A stretch of 64,000 nt of DNA, taken from the NCBI RefSeq assembly GCF_000003815.2, contig NC_049990.1:13358599-13422598 (forward strand), written 5' to 3'. Of this stretch, positions 26,301 to 34,482 are shown piece after piece. Source of the stretch: Branchiostoma floridae (taxonomy: Eukaryota > Chordata > Leptocardii > Amphioxiformes > Branchiostomatidae). The notes below the pieces were generated by a model. That model worked only from the letters and a program-made list of their open reading frames with translations. It was not told the origin of the DNA and did no database searches. Both the position numbers and the translations under genes were made by a program. Positions within the stretch are counted from its first letter, which is position 1, and the number at the start of each line of letters is the position of its first letter.

Positions 26301-29300
26301 AGTAGCACATTGACTATGATTGAGAAGGGAAGTTTCTGATGAGAGAATTTTACTTACCAGAGTTAGAGAACAGTTTTTCCCTTGTAATGTAATGTACAAA
26401 CTCAGATAAACTTTTATGCTAAATAAAAGCTTATCTATCCTGAGGTTTCTGCAATATTAAGATCAGGTCAGTCAATTCCTTATAACATCCTTGCTCAGAA
26501 CTTGTTTAAAAACTCCCTTGTTGTAGTCTGGAAGGCATATACTAGTATGAGATCATTAACTATACTTCTCACCCAATTGAGACTGTCTTTCACTTCTCTA
26601 ATGACCTGAATTACAAATTAGTACATGCATTGTACGCTAGTTTACACCAGTAGATAATCATGGCTTCTTTAGAGATGGGCAGGAAAGGGCAGGAGAGGTT
26701 ATTATGACACCTATACATGAGCCTTTTGATGAATCTTACAGCATGTACCTCAGGAGTTATGGATGAGGAAAGGGCCCGTATGTCTGTGGTCATACAATTT
26801 TTTCTGTGTGTAAAGAGGACATACAATAGATCCTGGGTAAATGTATGACCGTCCAGCCTCGTGTAAAATAGCCGCTGTCATGGGCACCCCCCTTTCAGTT
26901 TCAGGCGGATTGCATGATGGCTGATGGTTACATTACAGCTTATGTGCCAGAAGGGAACACATTTGTTGAAACCAAGTTCTAGTTGCCTCTTCTCATGCAG
27001 GCATTGTTATGGCCGGTGTGGGAATTCCTACCAGAAAATTCTTCTTGGCTGGGAGTGCTTTTAAGTTTTATATTGAAAATGTTAGCACTTGACAAAATGG
27101 GAAAAGTAGACTTGTAAACTTCAACTGAAGAAATTGTTTATATATTGAAGGCAGTCTACATGTAATTATGGGGAGGGCACCCTAACATACCAGGCTTTTT
27201 CATGCCCTTGAAGTTTAGTTGCCAGAGAGTTGTCAAGTTCAGAATGCGATTCAATGAATTCTTAACACATTCATCCATGGAACATACTTGGATCAAAAAA
27301 ATGGATTTATCTTAGCTTGTTCATGCCCTGCGGATACAAGGCCCTCTATTATGTATGAATATATTTCACTATATATTCACAGTCAGGTTTGATAAACAAC
27401 TAATGCAATAGGCACAGTTTAACAGTTTCAAAACAAATGAAAATAATCAAATTGATAAGAACTCCTTGGTGTTATTGCTTTAGATATTAATTATAAGGTC
27501 ATTTCTGCAGAAATTCCTGCAGAAAACATTCTTCCTGCAGGAATTTACCTTTGTCCTGCAGGAAATTTCTGCAGGAATTCCTGCAGGAAAAAGTTTTTCC
27601 TGCAGGAATTCCTGCAGGAAAAATGCTTCCTGCAGGAATTCCTGCAGGACTTCCTGCAGGAAGAAAATTTTCAAAATGAATATTCATGAAAGTTGTTATC
27701 ATATTTCACAACTGTACATCATACTTGTCAATCGTATGTAAAGACTTTTCACCAAGTGCTTTTATATTGAAAATATAAGCCCATTTCAAAATGGGAAAAG
27801 TGGAATTCCAAAGTTATTGTGGAGCCTCTTATGACAACAACAAACCCAATCTATATACATGTGACTAGGGCTGGGTATCGGTACAGAAAATTCAGGTCCA
27901 GGTCCAGAACCTGAACTTAGACCTGATCCAGTATGTGAAAACATGTGAATGGACGATACTAAAAAAATGGTCCATTTTGCAACAAAGAAATCTGTTTTGT
28001 GGACTATTCGACTCCCACTGGCATTTTAAATCTTATAAGGCTAACTGCCTCTAAACAATTGACAGTGAAACTTGGTAGAGATGACTATGGAATCTACTCT
28101 ACTTTGCTGTTGTTATTTTCTTCAACAAGTAAGCCATAAAACGTGTGAATGCCTGATCATACAATATGTTCATTTTCCAATAGGTCCAACATCAGGTCCT
28201 CCGACGAATTTTTTCAGGTCCGTTTTTTCCGGACCGGTCCAATAAGAAAAACGGTTTTGTGCTGGTACCCAGGCCTACATGTGACTATAGGGGAATCCCT
28301 GGTACATAGAGTACAGACATAACATTGTGACCCTGGGAGGGAGAGTACGGACATTGTGACCATGGGAGGGAGAGTACAGACATGACATTGTGACCCTGGG
28401 AGGGAGAGTACAGACACTGTGACCCTGGGAGGGAGAGTACAGACATGACATTGTGACCCTGGGAGGGAGAGTACAGACATGACATTGTGACCCTGGGAGG
28501 GAGAGTACAGACATGACATTGTGACCCTGGGAGGGAGAGTACAGACATGACATTGTGACCCTGGGAGGGAGAGTACAGACATGACATTGTGACCCTGGGA
28601 GGGAGAGTACAGACATTGTGACCCTGGGAGGGAGAGCACAGACATGACATTGTGACCCTGGGAGGGAGAGTACAGACATGACATTGTGACCCTGGGAAGG
28701 AGAGTACAGACATATAAGAATACCATTGAACAGAATATCTTACCTGTCTAAAGCCCTTGAACTGTGGAAACTGATGGCCCAGTCTTTCCTTAAACTTCCT
28801 TGGCTTTAAGTAAGAGTATCTTCCACTCCAGACCTTGTGTACCAGGGCAGCAAACAGGCCGCACAAGCTATCCTCTGGTATAGAACCTACGGAAAACAAT
28901 GGGATCATACTGCACAAGCACATAGATATGGAAGGAGTTACGTTAATCTATTTTACTAAATAATTTGACATTAATGAACTTATTGTTGTCGGAAGATGTC
29001 TGACAGACATCTAAACATCAGCAAGTGAGAAAAACTCGTTGTGTAAAAGAAAATTTCAATGTCCACCTATTGTTGTCTTAAATCATTGATTTTCATGATG
29101 ACAAAAAATGGTGAGCTCATATTGGCAGTTGTGGAAATGGAAATGAGGATGACCTGAACTGAACTGAACTGGTTCCCCACAGTTTGAGGTGTATGGTCAG
29201 GAGCTCTTGGGAAGGATGTGTAACAACAGGACTCAAAATACCCCTGCATATGCAGGGTAGTGCAGGTAAAATTGGAGCTGTGCAGGTATTTCTGGCGTCT

Positions 29301-32134
29301 ACCTGCACCTAACCTGCACTAGTTCATATACTGTTTTTATGTAAATAGCATGCAGGTGTTAAGGATTGTTATTAGCTGCATTGACTGTTACCACCTATAA
29401 AGAATAAAAGAAAAAAATAGCAATGGTTCCTGAACAATTTTAGTACAATCCATACTTGCCAAATTCAGAGTGGTGCAGGTAAAATTTGTCTGGTGCAGGT
29501 AACTTTCAATGTTACCTGCACCTGTTCAGGTATGCAGGAAAAAGGATTCCGAGCCCTGAACAGGTTCTACAGTTGCATGTACCTGTCACCCTCATAGTCA
29601 TACTCAGGGTTGACAATCGTGGCAAAGCCTAACGATATCACCCCTGACAACTCAGCCACAGAATTCAGTTATTAGGGGTGTGGCTTCTAATCAACTGTCA
29701 GCCCATCGGAGAGAGGGCATCACCGTATACCGACCTAGCATACGAAAAAAAACATTATCGTCACTCAACAGATCTTTGTGCACACGGCGCAGGACCATGC
29801 GTACGCTGTTTGTCCGAAACTTACAATCCGGTCGCTGATTGGCCTGCGACAAATCAGGCAAGCTCATTAATATTCATAAGCAAGGCACCCCTAATACCCG
29901 TTTTCTGTGGCTGAGTTGTCAGGGGTGATATCGTTAGGCTTAATTTGCCGCGATTGTCAACCCTGAGTGTTGAGGGTGATATGTGTTGGCCCTGACATAC
30001 CTGTTGGTGCATCCAGGATGAAGCTACAGAGCTGTGCATTGCTGAGCAGACACTGTAGACCTGCATTCATGAAGCAGGTATTCCCCAGGTTGTGCAGACC
30101 ACATGCACCTTGTTCCCACTCCACATCTGAAATTAGACAGAAAGGACTATTGTTTACTGTGGTCTGTAATATACCACCAAATTTTAGTTCCACAAACTTA
30201 CACCAATTTACAGTGCAGTGAAATCTGTCAAGGGAATGGCCTAATGTGACCACTATAGACAGGTGCTATAGACAATATGCTGATTAGTTGACTACGAGCA
30301 ACTACGTGACACATAATTTCACCGGGCATTTCATCTTAGGTCTAGAACATTGCCTTTGAAAACTTGTGAATTGGTGATACTCAAAAAATGGTCCATTGCA
30401 CTACCATGGAATTTGTTTCGTGTGTCAAAAATACTTTTTTACTGTTACAATAGATCTTGAAATGACTATAAACACTGTTCTCCTTTGCTGTTGTTATTTT
30501 CTTTGACTGCGCCACAAAACGTGTGGATACCTGCCAATGCAGTGTGTTCATTATATAATCGGTCCAAAATTCAATAAATAGAAATTTCTTGACTGGGGAA
30601 GATATAATATATCAAGTGATACAAATAAGCAAAGATTTATCAAACAAATTTATCATATAATAAGCTATGTGGATGATGTTGATCAACTTATTTATAGATC
30701 CTACCAGAGCTTTAAGAAAGATAGAGCTCTGTTTGAGGTTATGTATGTAGATATACATATAGAACTGCTCATTTACCCTCAGGGGACATGAAAAGACTTC
30801 AGTGAGAAGGGTAGTTATATGGCATGTCCACGTATATCAATAACTTGCAAGCCCTGTTCACACTTGTGCCTAGATTCAAGTCCATCTGAGTTGCATTTTG
30901 ACATTTTTGGTTATTTTGCACTTAAATCCACAGTTGTGCAGTCTGGTTATTATACAAAAAGCTTCTGCTCAGACCTCAAACTTTAAGTTTTATCTACAAA
31001 AGTCAGTGTGCAACTTACATGGACTTAAACGTACACACACGTTTAAATGAGCCCTTAGTATTGTCCTTGGTTATCTGACCTAGGTTTGTAAAGACAGATG
31101 AAAGTGTAGAAAACAGGAAGTTTACCAGAGACATCCTTGTTGCAGGAGGGATAGGTGGATGGTCCGGCTATCATATCTGGGGCCGATGAAGCAGCCTCCA
31201 CTGTACAAGACATCATAAAACATTATATAATAATTAGTGTTCAAGATTGTCAGTGTGTATAACAGATTCTCATGCTCAGACTCAGCAAAATACTGTAAAT
31301 GCAGAAACTTTTGTGGTGGATTAATGTTCGCAGTTTTCGCAGCGGCCGCTTCACCGCAAATTTAAAACCACTGTGAACATTTTTCCATAACAGTAAGAGA
31401 CTACAGTGTATGATGCTATCGCGAAATTAAGAGCTGTGTACCGGTACAGAAAACTCATGTCCAGGTATGTTCCAGGTCCAGGGGTTCAGGTCTCAGTCCG
31501 GACCTGAACTTTGGACCTCATTATTTGTGACAACTTATGAATGGGCGATACTCAAAACAATGGTCCTTTTCGCTACAAAGGATTCTGTTTGTTGGAGAAG
31601 ACGACGTCCATTTTGAAATTCTATCTTCATGCAAAAAGCACTAACTGCCTCTGTTTTAGCCCAGGTTTGACTGTAGAAACTCAGTAAAAATGACTGTCAA
31701 CTATTCCCTACTTCGCTCGTTATTTTCTTGGAAGGGTAAACCCCAAAACACATGAATGCCTACTGATATAATCGTTCATTTTCGAATCGGTCCAACATCC
31801 AGTCTACCAATTTTTTTGCAGGTCCAGTTTTTCTGGACCGGTCCAACAAGAAAAAACGGTTTTGTACATCATACCGGTACCCACCCCTAGCAGTCCCCCA
31901 TGTACATTATGTATAAAGTAATCCAGCCTAACCCCTTGTTTCTCCTGCATGTCCATCCTCAGGTCCAGTGCCCTGGGCTGGGGTGGGACTGTCCAGTACT
32001 GCAGCAGGCATGTAGTCCATCAGGTCCATGGGCTGGTCAAACAGACTGTCTCCAAAGTCCCTCACAATGGCAGGCATGGTGTTCACTTTCTGGTCCCCGA
32101 CCTCCTTCTCAAGCATGTGCAGGGCAAACGTCAT
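5046..32134 (-). CDS. USP-family deubiquitinase with embedded RING finger
   Basis: Predicted C19 cysteine protease that removes ubiquitin, about 1,098 residues from 17 exons. All intron phases agree if one base is removed from a C8 run in exon 5. Domain order: N-terminal leader (1-92); Cys box GLHNLGNTCFMN with nucleophile C110; QEF motif HDGQEFL near 183; first zinc knuckle C495/C498; ubiquitin-like insert (about 524-600) resembling that of USP4/15; RING-type finger 661-706; second zinc pair C796/C799, C805/C808; knuckle C878/C881; VVYLKRF; His box NAGHYTCF with H961; YYND near 977; Pro/Ser-rich acidic tail. All catalytic motifs are present, so it should be active. The subfamily resembles USP4/11/15/19 but I cannot assign an orthologue. 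The start ATG at 32,134 is the first in an exon that begins four codons upstream at an AG acceptor, so an upstream exon is likely. Host introns carry many transposons. Confidence 0.93.
5387..6237. mobile_element. TA-flanked foldback element, CAGTCAAACCTG ends
   Basis: Starts CAGTCAAACCTGTCCGAGCG and ends with CAGGTTTGACTG, with TA on both sides (5385-5386, 6238-6239). The arms contain repeated CGACCACCT motifs. TA duplication suggests a Tc1/mariner-type mobiliser (inference). It lies in the last intron of the USP gene. Related debris occurs near 12,295 and 49,815-50,030. Confidence 0.75.
6906..7049 (-). CDS. USP exon 16, His box
   Basis: Acceptor TTTGTGCAG, donor GTAAGG, phases 1 to 1. Encodes GVNAGHYTCF with the general-base histidine, WRYYNDETV, and the domain-closing NVYVLFYQRKG. 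Confidence 0.92.
7640..7745 (-). CDS. USP exon 15
   Basis: Acceptor TGCTGCAG, donor GTATAG, phases 0 to 1. Encodes VHYPLETLDVSAL and YDLQSCILHFG, the strand before the His box. Confidence 0.9.
8529..8688 (-). CDS. USP exon 14, second zinc knuckle
   Basis: Acceptor TTTGTAG, donor GTAAGT, phases 2 to 0. Encodes the YCSQC knuckle and the USP signature LVVYLKRFVFH. Confidence 0.92.
8804..9145 (+). mobile_element. CAGGGCTCGAAATAC-family element, copy 1
   Basis: Starts CAGGGCTCGGAATACT and contains repeated TGCAGGTA/TACCTGCA motifs near both ends. The right end is eroded (TTTTGCGCCC). Same family as 13,411, 29,227, 42,618 and 44,789. Confidence 0.7.
9299..9522 (-). CDS. USP exon 13, extra zinc pair
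   Basis: Acceptor follows a C12 tract; donor GTCTGC; phases 0 to 2. Encodes CSRC-x5-CSGC followed by LKPGDHLTVRL. The cysteine spacing suggests a small zinc ribbon inside the catalytic insert. Confidence 0.87.
10011..10271. mobile_element. Foldback element with TATGGATGACATC ends
   Basis: TTATATGGATGACATC at the left pairs with GACGTCATCCATAAAAT at the right. Same family as 4,130-4,679, non-coding. Confidence 0.55.
10306..10434 (-). CDS. USP exon 12
   Basis: Acceptor CATCACACAG, donor GTTGGG, phases 0 to 0. Encodes MRLFGYPRVLYAPSEVTG and downstream residues, similar in position to the USP4/15 segment after the catalytic insert. Confidence 0.85.
10743..10800 (-). CDS. USP exon 11
   Basis: Acceptor TTCTGCAG, donor GTCTGT, phases 2 to 0. 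Encodes IVQIPVMFRYDYMETGQEQ. Confidence 0.85.
10862..11308. mobile_element. hAT-like non-autonomous element, copy 1
   Basis: Ends CAGGGCTCTGGCCAGC and GCTGGCTAGAGCCCTG, flanked by an exact 8-bp duplication GGCCTGAT (10,854-10,861 and 11,309-11,316). CAGGG ends plus 8-bp duplication are typical of hAT transposons. A reverse-oriented copy is at 44,097-44,445. Confidence 0.85.
11710..11786 (-). CDS. USP exon 10, end of RING finger
   Basis: Acceptor TATCCACAG, donor GTTTCT, phases 0 to 2. Its first codons supply V-C, completing the final CPVC pair of the RING-type finger, followed by CILVDPSLGFRRLVSCEG. Confidence 0.85.
12375..12416 (-). CDS. USP exon 9, 42-nt RING linker exon
   Basis: Acceptor TTCCTTCCAG, donor GTATGT, phases 0 to 0. 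Encodes the 14 residues LTSKHYLNSGFQCP, the loop between RING cysteines 6 and 7 plus the start of CPVC. Confidence 0.85.
13411..13690 (-). mobile_element. CAGGGCTCGAAATAC-family element, copy 2
   Basis: Starts CAGGGCTTGAAAACCACCTG followed by CATATGCAGG. The far end is truncated 19 bp before USP exon 8, so transposon sequence nearly abuts that splice donor. Confidence 0.65.
13709..14032 (-). CDS. USP exon 8, RING first half
   Basis: Acceptor GTGTAACAG, donor GTACCA, 108 codons, phases 0 to 0. Encodes the end of the ubiquitin-like insert (LFAYHQDDGTLLRYVNA), then a Ser/Asp/Gln-rich linker and RING ligands C661, C664, C680, C682, C685, C688 (CAVCLEEM to CLCDTC). Confidence 0.88.
14685..14956. 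mobile_element. Foldback element with about 75-bp arms
   Basis: TATGCAGAGACATTCAACAG through GCTATCTCAACTGTCACCAT at the left is mirrored at 14,877-14,956. The short core carries AAGCTCATTAATATTCAT, also found in the foldback at 29,587-29,979. The element ends 36 bp from the donor of USP exon 7. Confidence 0.75.
14992..15167 (-). CDS. USP exon 7, ubiquitin-like insert
   Basis: Acceptor ATGTTTTCAG, donor GTGGGT, phases 1 to 0. Encodes VVTWVPCDHSTPVRYCLTV and DMVVLAEVFDHHISRTL, resembling the second ubiquitin-like domain of USP4/15. Confidence 0.87.
15570..16830 (+). mobile_element. TA-flanked CTCTCA element, copy A
   Basis: Ends CTCTCACCTCTCAAATAGAA and TTATTTGAGAGGTGAGAG, flanked by TA (15,568-15,569 and 16,831-16,832). 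Subterminal GTACCCCCTGGAATAAAA units are repeated. The interior has an ATGGCGGATG start with a short frame that is broken by one extra T relative to copy B. It sits between USP exons 6 and 7, 65 bp from exon 6. Confidence 0.85.
16895..16988 (-). CDS. USP exon 6, first zinc knuckle
   Basis: Acceptor GTGTTTCAG, donor GTAAGT, phases 0 to 1. Encodes VTCSVCHHPSVTYEPFMYL and SVPLPRATD, the typical USP zinc-knuckle and strand motif. Confidence 0.92.
17623..18553 (-). CDS. USP exon 5, QEF box; C8-run frame change
   Basis: Acceptor CTCCTCACACAG, donor GTAAGT. Starts HDGQEFLALLLDSLHEELN, then a long low-complexity Ser/Lys/Asn insert, and ends DNQSVVVDTFQGQFKST. The exon is 931 nt although both borders are phase 0 (a multiple of 3 is needed). 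The frame switches at a run of eight C (plus-strand G8, 17,838-17,845). Either one base is extra in this sequence or the allele is frameshifted. Confidence 0.88.
18780..18955. repeat. CCTGCAGG palindrome array, left arm
   Basis: About a dozen overlapping TTCCTGCAGGAATTCCTGCA units within the left inverted repeat. The same array in inverse order lies at 27,500-27,665. Confidence 0.85.
22118..22202. mobile_element. Nested pair of micro-palindromic insertions
   Basis: The inner 34-bp unit 22,129-22,162 (CAAGGAGGTT ... AACCTCCTTG) is flanked by GGCCAAG repeats. Removing it and one repeat leaves CAAGGATGTT ... AACGTCCTTG flanked by GTCAGGC on both sides (22,118-22,124 and 22,196-22,202). The inner duplication straddles the outer insertion junction. 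Confidence 0.85.
22650..22674. mobile_element. Micro-palindrome CAAGGACGTT/AACGTCCTTG, 25 bp
   Basis: Variant of the CAAGG micro-palindromes with perfect 10-bp arms. The flanks share only GAAAC, so the duplication is degraded or shorter here. Confidence 0.55.
22756..22893. mobile_element. Foldback element ATAATCTCCAAGCAGATCTTGC
   Basis: Perfect 22-bp arms ending in ATAATCTCCAAGCAGATCTT, with inner mirrored CTCCTTCCC and GGGAAGGAG segments. A diverged copy lies at 24,768-24,863. Nested in the 9.2-kb segment. Confidence 0.7.
23432..23700. repeat. CTCTCCAAGCAGAGGTT repeat cluster
   Basis: Several direct and inverted copies of ACCTCTGCTTGGAGAG occur at 23,433, 23,511 and 23,682. These are ends of the same foldback family as 24,232-24,432 and 35,799-35,972, rearranged here. 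Confidence 0.55.
23629..23654. mobile_element. Micro-palindromic insertion, 26 bp
   Basis: CAAGGAGGTTG AAAA CAACCTCCTTG, flanked by perfect 7-bp repeats AAGCATG (23,622-23,628 and 23,655-23,661). Confidence 0.85.
23828..23859. mobile_element. Micro-palindromic insertion, 32 bp
   Basis: CAAGGAGGTTATAT mirrored as ATATAACCTCCTTG, flanked by perfect 7-bp repeats AACTGAC (23,821-23,827 and 23,860-23,866). Confidence 0.85.
24232..24432. mobile_element. Foldback element CTCTCCAAGCAGAGGTT, copy 1
   Basis: The left arm ACTCTCCAAGCAGAGGTTAG continues through GGCTCCGGCTGTTTTT. Its inverse AACAGCCGGAGCC-AAACCTCTGCTTG is near 24,402-24,427. A homologous copy lies at 35,799-35,972. Confidence 0.7.
27500..27665. 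repeat. CCTGCAGG palindrome array, right arm
   Basis: Mirror image of the array at 18,780-18,955, inside the right inverted repeat of the 9.2-kb segment. Confidence 0.85.
27865..28276. mobile_element. Element CTAGGGCTGGGTATCGGTAC with 8-bp duplication
   Basis: Left end CTAGGGCTGGGTATCGGTAC, right end GGTACCCAGGCCT, flanked by exact ACATGTGA (27,857-27,864 and 28,277-28,284). Relatives at 31,430-31,890 and, partially, about 30,330-30,570. The 8-bp duplication suggests a hAT-type element (inference). Confidence 0.75.
28286..28720. repeat. 34/28-bp minisatellite in USP intron 4
   Basis: About 13 copies of units such as TGACCCTGGGAGGGAGAGTA plus CAGACATGACATTG (34 bp, with 28-bp variants). The array ends about 24 bp downstream of the donor of USP exon 4. 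On the minus strand each unit contains a pyrimidine-rich CTCTCCCTCCCAG acceptor-like motif. Confidence 0.92.
28744..28886 (-). CDS. USP exon 4
   Basis: Acceptor TTTTCCGTAG, donor GTAAGA, phases 1 to 0. Encodes GSIPEDSLCGLFAALVHKVW through KFKERLGHQFPQFKGFRQ, which leads directly into HDGQEF in exon 5. Confidence 0.92.
29227..29558 (-). mobile_element. CAGGGCTCGAAATAC-family element, copy 3
   Basis: Starts CAGGACTCAAAATACCCCTG and ends GATTCCGAGCCCTG. TGCAGGTA motifs occur near both ends. Flanks AACAA/AACAG suggest a decayed 5-bp duplication. Confidence 0.7.
29587..29979. mobile_element. Foldback element with about 80-bp arms
   Basis: The left arm runs CACCCTCA, CTCAGGGTTGACAATCG, CCTAACGATATCACCCCTGA, CAACTCAGCCACAGAA. 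All are mirrored at the right up to TGAGGGTG. The core includes AAGCTCATTAATATTCATAA. It ends about 20 bp from USP exon 3. Confidence 0.8.
30001..30126 (-). CDS. USP exon 3, catalytic Cys box
   Basis: Acceptor CTAATTTCAG, donor GTATGT, phases 1 to 1. Encodes GLHNLGNTCFMNAGLQCLL; the Cys of NTCF is the nucleophile. Confidence 0.95.
31126..31200 (-). CDS. USP exon 2
   Basis: Acceptor TTGTACAG, donor GTAAAC, phases 1 to 1. Encodes VEAASSAPDMIAGPSTYPSC, a linker before the catalytic domain. Confidence 0.75.
31430..31890. mobile_element. Diverged relative of the 27,865-28,276 element
   Basis: GTGTACCGGTACAGAAAACTC at the left and TACCGGTACCCACCCCTAG at the right. The interior shares CTGGACCGGTCCAA-type segments and the CTTTTCGCTACAAAG region with the other copy. 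It ends 43 bp from USP exon 1. Confidence 0.65.
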
Positions 32135-32146
32135 GACAAGGAAAGC
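31933..32146 (-). CDS. USP exon 1 seen (N-terminal leader)
   Basis: Acceptor CCTTGTTTAG before GCTTTCCTTG, weak donor GTTAGG, exit phase 1. The frame is open from the acceptor (AFLVMTFALHMLEKEVGDQK), with ATG at 32,132-32,134. Either this ATG is the start after a non-coding exon or coding sequence continues upstream. Confidence 0.7.
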
Positions 32147-32171
32147 CTAAACAAGGAAACATGAGTTTTGT

Positions 32172-32530
32172 TGAAGAGGTTCATCAGTCACATATGAATA
32201 CAGTTACTCCAAATTTCCTTCAAGCAATGATAGTTTTTAAAAGTAAGGTACATACATACCTCCAAATTTTTAATGTCTGACATCACATCTTGATCTTGGA
32301 TAACGACCTAGTCTCGATCTCACGAGAGAACACGAGGGGGGGGGGGGGCATGATCTACGCAAGCCTGACCTAGTCTCGATCTCACGAGAGAACACGAGGG
32401 GGGGGGCATGATCTACGCAAGCCTGACCTAGTCTCGTGTTCTCTCGGGAGATCGAGACTTGGTCATTTTGGAGGTATGTACCTTACCTTTAAAAACAGTC
32501 GTTGCTTGAAGAAAATTTGGAATAACTGAA
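32172..32530. mobile_element. Foldback element GTTGAAGAGGTTCATCAGTC
   Basis: The left arm runs from GTTGAAGAGGTTCATCAGTC to ACATACCTCCAAATTTTTAA. The inverse TTTTGGAGGTATGTACCTTA is at 32,465-32,525. The core holds two tandem copies of CTAGTCTCGATCTCACGAGA with poly-G runs and one inverted copy. Confidence 0.65.
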
Positions 32531-33423
32531 ACATGAGTTGCAAAGTCAGGTTTAAAGTATTACATGCATATCAGGATTAGACAAGTCCATCGGCAAGTGA
32601 AATCTACTGAAATACACTATGTTTTGATACGTAAACATTGCGGGTTGCTATATTTTTGCAAAGAATATTCTACATATGGACCTGGAATAAAGAAAACGTC
32701 AGAAAATACCTCAGCAACCCTACCATGCCCAGCCCCGATCATATCGCGAATCAGCACTCTCCCACTCAACAATATTTTCTGCATAGTGATTTCTTGTACA
32801 TGCATATACAGGAATGGGATTTTGTGCGAGTGAAAAATCTGTGCATGACAATATGCAAATTCACTGATTCCCAAGAGATTTTAAAACTTTTTGTAGTTTT
32901 ACACTTAAGATCTTAAAAATGGGCTATTAAAAAAGTTTTATTATCATATTGAACATAACATTCTAGAGTTGACAAACTTTGTTTGTCAATATTGAAGTTA
33001 TCTTTATGTTAAGTTTGAAATTTGCATGTGAAACAATCTGCTTGAGAAAAGGTTGAATGAAGCTTATAAAGAAAGACAAAAGCCTCAAGTTGTTATAATG
33101 TACAATCATACATAACCTTATACTAGTAACCTTTCCTTGTATTTCTGACAAGTTTGAGTGATTTCAAAATATTCCTGATATGTAATTTAGGTCCAACGGA
33201 CATAAAAATCAGGAATTTTTGAACAAAAAAATTCAGTTTACAGATAGAAAATCATATCAAGTGGTCACATTTTTCTGCCTTAAAGTTTAAACTTAAGTCC
33301 TCACTGCACATTTTTTCAACATGTTTTGAGAACTTTGTTTTGTCACGTGCAAATTGTCCATGCGCAGAAAACCTGTACCCCATATACATGTTATTAACTA
33401 TGTCATCATGTACGAAGGTGTGT

Positions 33424-33752
33424 GGGGCCGCGTAGCACAGTGGTAGTGTATTCGGCCCGTGACCGAGAGGTCGCCGGTTCGAATCCGCCTGCCGTGTTGC
33501 CGGTCTTTCCTCACTTTACTCAAGTGAAAAATGAGTCGTCCCTCGGATAGGACGTTAAATGGAGGTCCCGTGTTTGAGGAGAGCCATACCCCATGCACCT
33601 TAAAGAACCCCCATACGTGCGATGGTGCAGTGTGAGTGGATCAAAAACTTACAGTCTTGTGTACGTCTTACGTACCGTGCTTGCAGTCCTCAGCCTAATG
33701 AGGTTAAGCACGTATAAAGAAGAAGAAGAAGAAGAAGAAGAAGAAGAAGAAG
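33424..33752 (+). mobile_element. tRNA-derived SINE with (GAA)n tail
   Basis: The head carries pol III A-box-like TAGCACAGTGGTAG and B-box GGTTCGAATCC. It is followed by an unrelated body (GGACGTTAAATGGAGGTCCC) and a 3' (GAA)n run at 33,718-33,752. The body is shared with 50,395-50,560, which lacks a recognisable head. The 3' tail rules out a plain tRNA gene. Confidence 0.82.
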
Positions 33753-34175
33753 GTAGCTGAGCGATGCTCAACACGATGAACTTATATTAGTCAACTCGTC
33801 CGTAGAGCAACGACCATTTAGAAAAAATCGATCCCTATAGACTAGAAAATCCTGTAGCTATTGGCCGCTGCTAAACGACAGGATAAAAAGGCAATCAAGG
33901 AAGCCCAAAAAGCGAAAATGTCATCACAGTCCGACACACAGTTATATGGATGTATACAAGATCTAAACTTGTTTTTGATGAGTTCACTGTAAGTTGTACA
34001 ATGACAAAAGCCATGGGCATCCACCTAGATAAGGGTGAACTCTCACTGCTCTTGGGGCACGTTATTTGCGTGATTTTTTAATAAGTTGGATATTGCATAA
34101 TACGTAAAAGTATGACTTAGAAGATACCGAAATCCAAAAAAAAAGGAAGAACATTTGTTCTTTATCTCTGTAATT

Positions 34176-34370
34176 CGTTGATTCTGTAAGAATTCAGAGG
34201 GGCGAGTAAGAACAGAAAGAAACAAACATGCCGACACCCAAGATCAAACCCAGGTCGGCGGATTACAAATCATGACCGCTATCGCTGTCGGCACAAAAGC
34301 TCAGAGCTCCTTGGCCTTGGCAAGGACAGTATCGACTGTACTTGAACCACTGTTACACTACTCCCCCTTT
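34176..34370 (-). repeat. tRNA-like SINE segment, copy 1 of a local duplication
   Basis: On the minus strand a B-box-like GGTTTGATCTTGGG sits within a tRNA-like stretch, preceded by AAGGAGCTCTGAGC. The same arrangement recurs at 34,536-34,863. Confidence 0.5.
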
Positions 34371-34447
34371 TCTTTACAGGATTCGTCCTCAAATCTCTGA
34401 GATCGATATCCCTTTGTGGCACATCTTAGCCTGTTACTCACTGTGTG

Positions 34448-34482
34448 CAAGGAGGTTAAAGAAAGATTCTTTAACATCCTTG
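34448..34482. mobile_element. Micro-palindromic insertion, 35 bp
   Basis: CAAGGAGGTTAAAGAA mirrored as TTCTTTAACATCCTTG, flanked by perfect 7-bp repeats CTGTGTG (34,441-34,447 and 34,483-34,489). This copy lies outside the 9.2-kb segment. Confidence 0.87.

Larger units (their letters stand above)
18610..27830. mobile_element. 9.2-kb segment with long inverted terminal repeats
   Basis: About 420 bp at 18,610-19,040 is repeated in inverted form at 27,410-27,830, starting AAGAGGCTCCACAATAACTT at both outer ends. Each arm has a core of repeated CCTGCAGG/GAATTC palindromes (18,780-18,955; 27,500-27,665). No transposase or other protein was recognised inside. The interior is filled with nested small palindromic elements. 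No clear target duplication. It could be a giant non-autonomous transposon or an inverted duplication; the sharp outer ends favour the former. It occupies most of the intron between USP exons 4 and 5. Confidence 0.7.

Noticed and set aside
28286-28720. CRISPR-like array
   Set aside because: Direct tandem units without unique spacers in a eukaryotic intron: a minisatellite.
33424-33495. Functional tRNA gene
   Set aside because: A and B boxes are present, but the acceptor stem does not pair cleanly and the sequence continues into a SINE body with a GAA tail.
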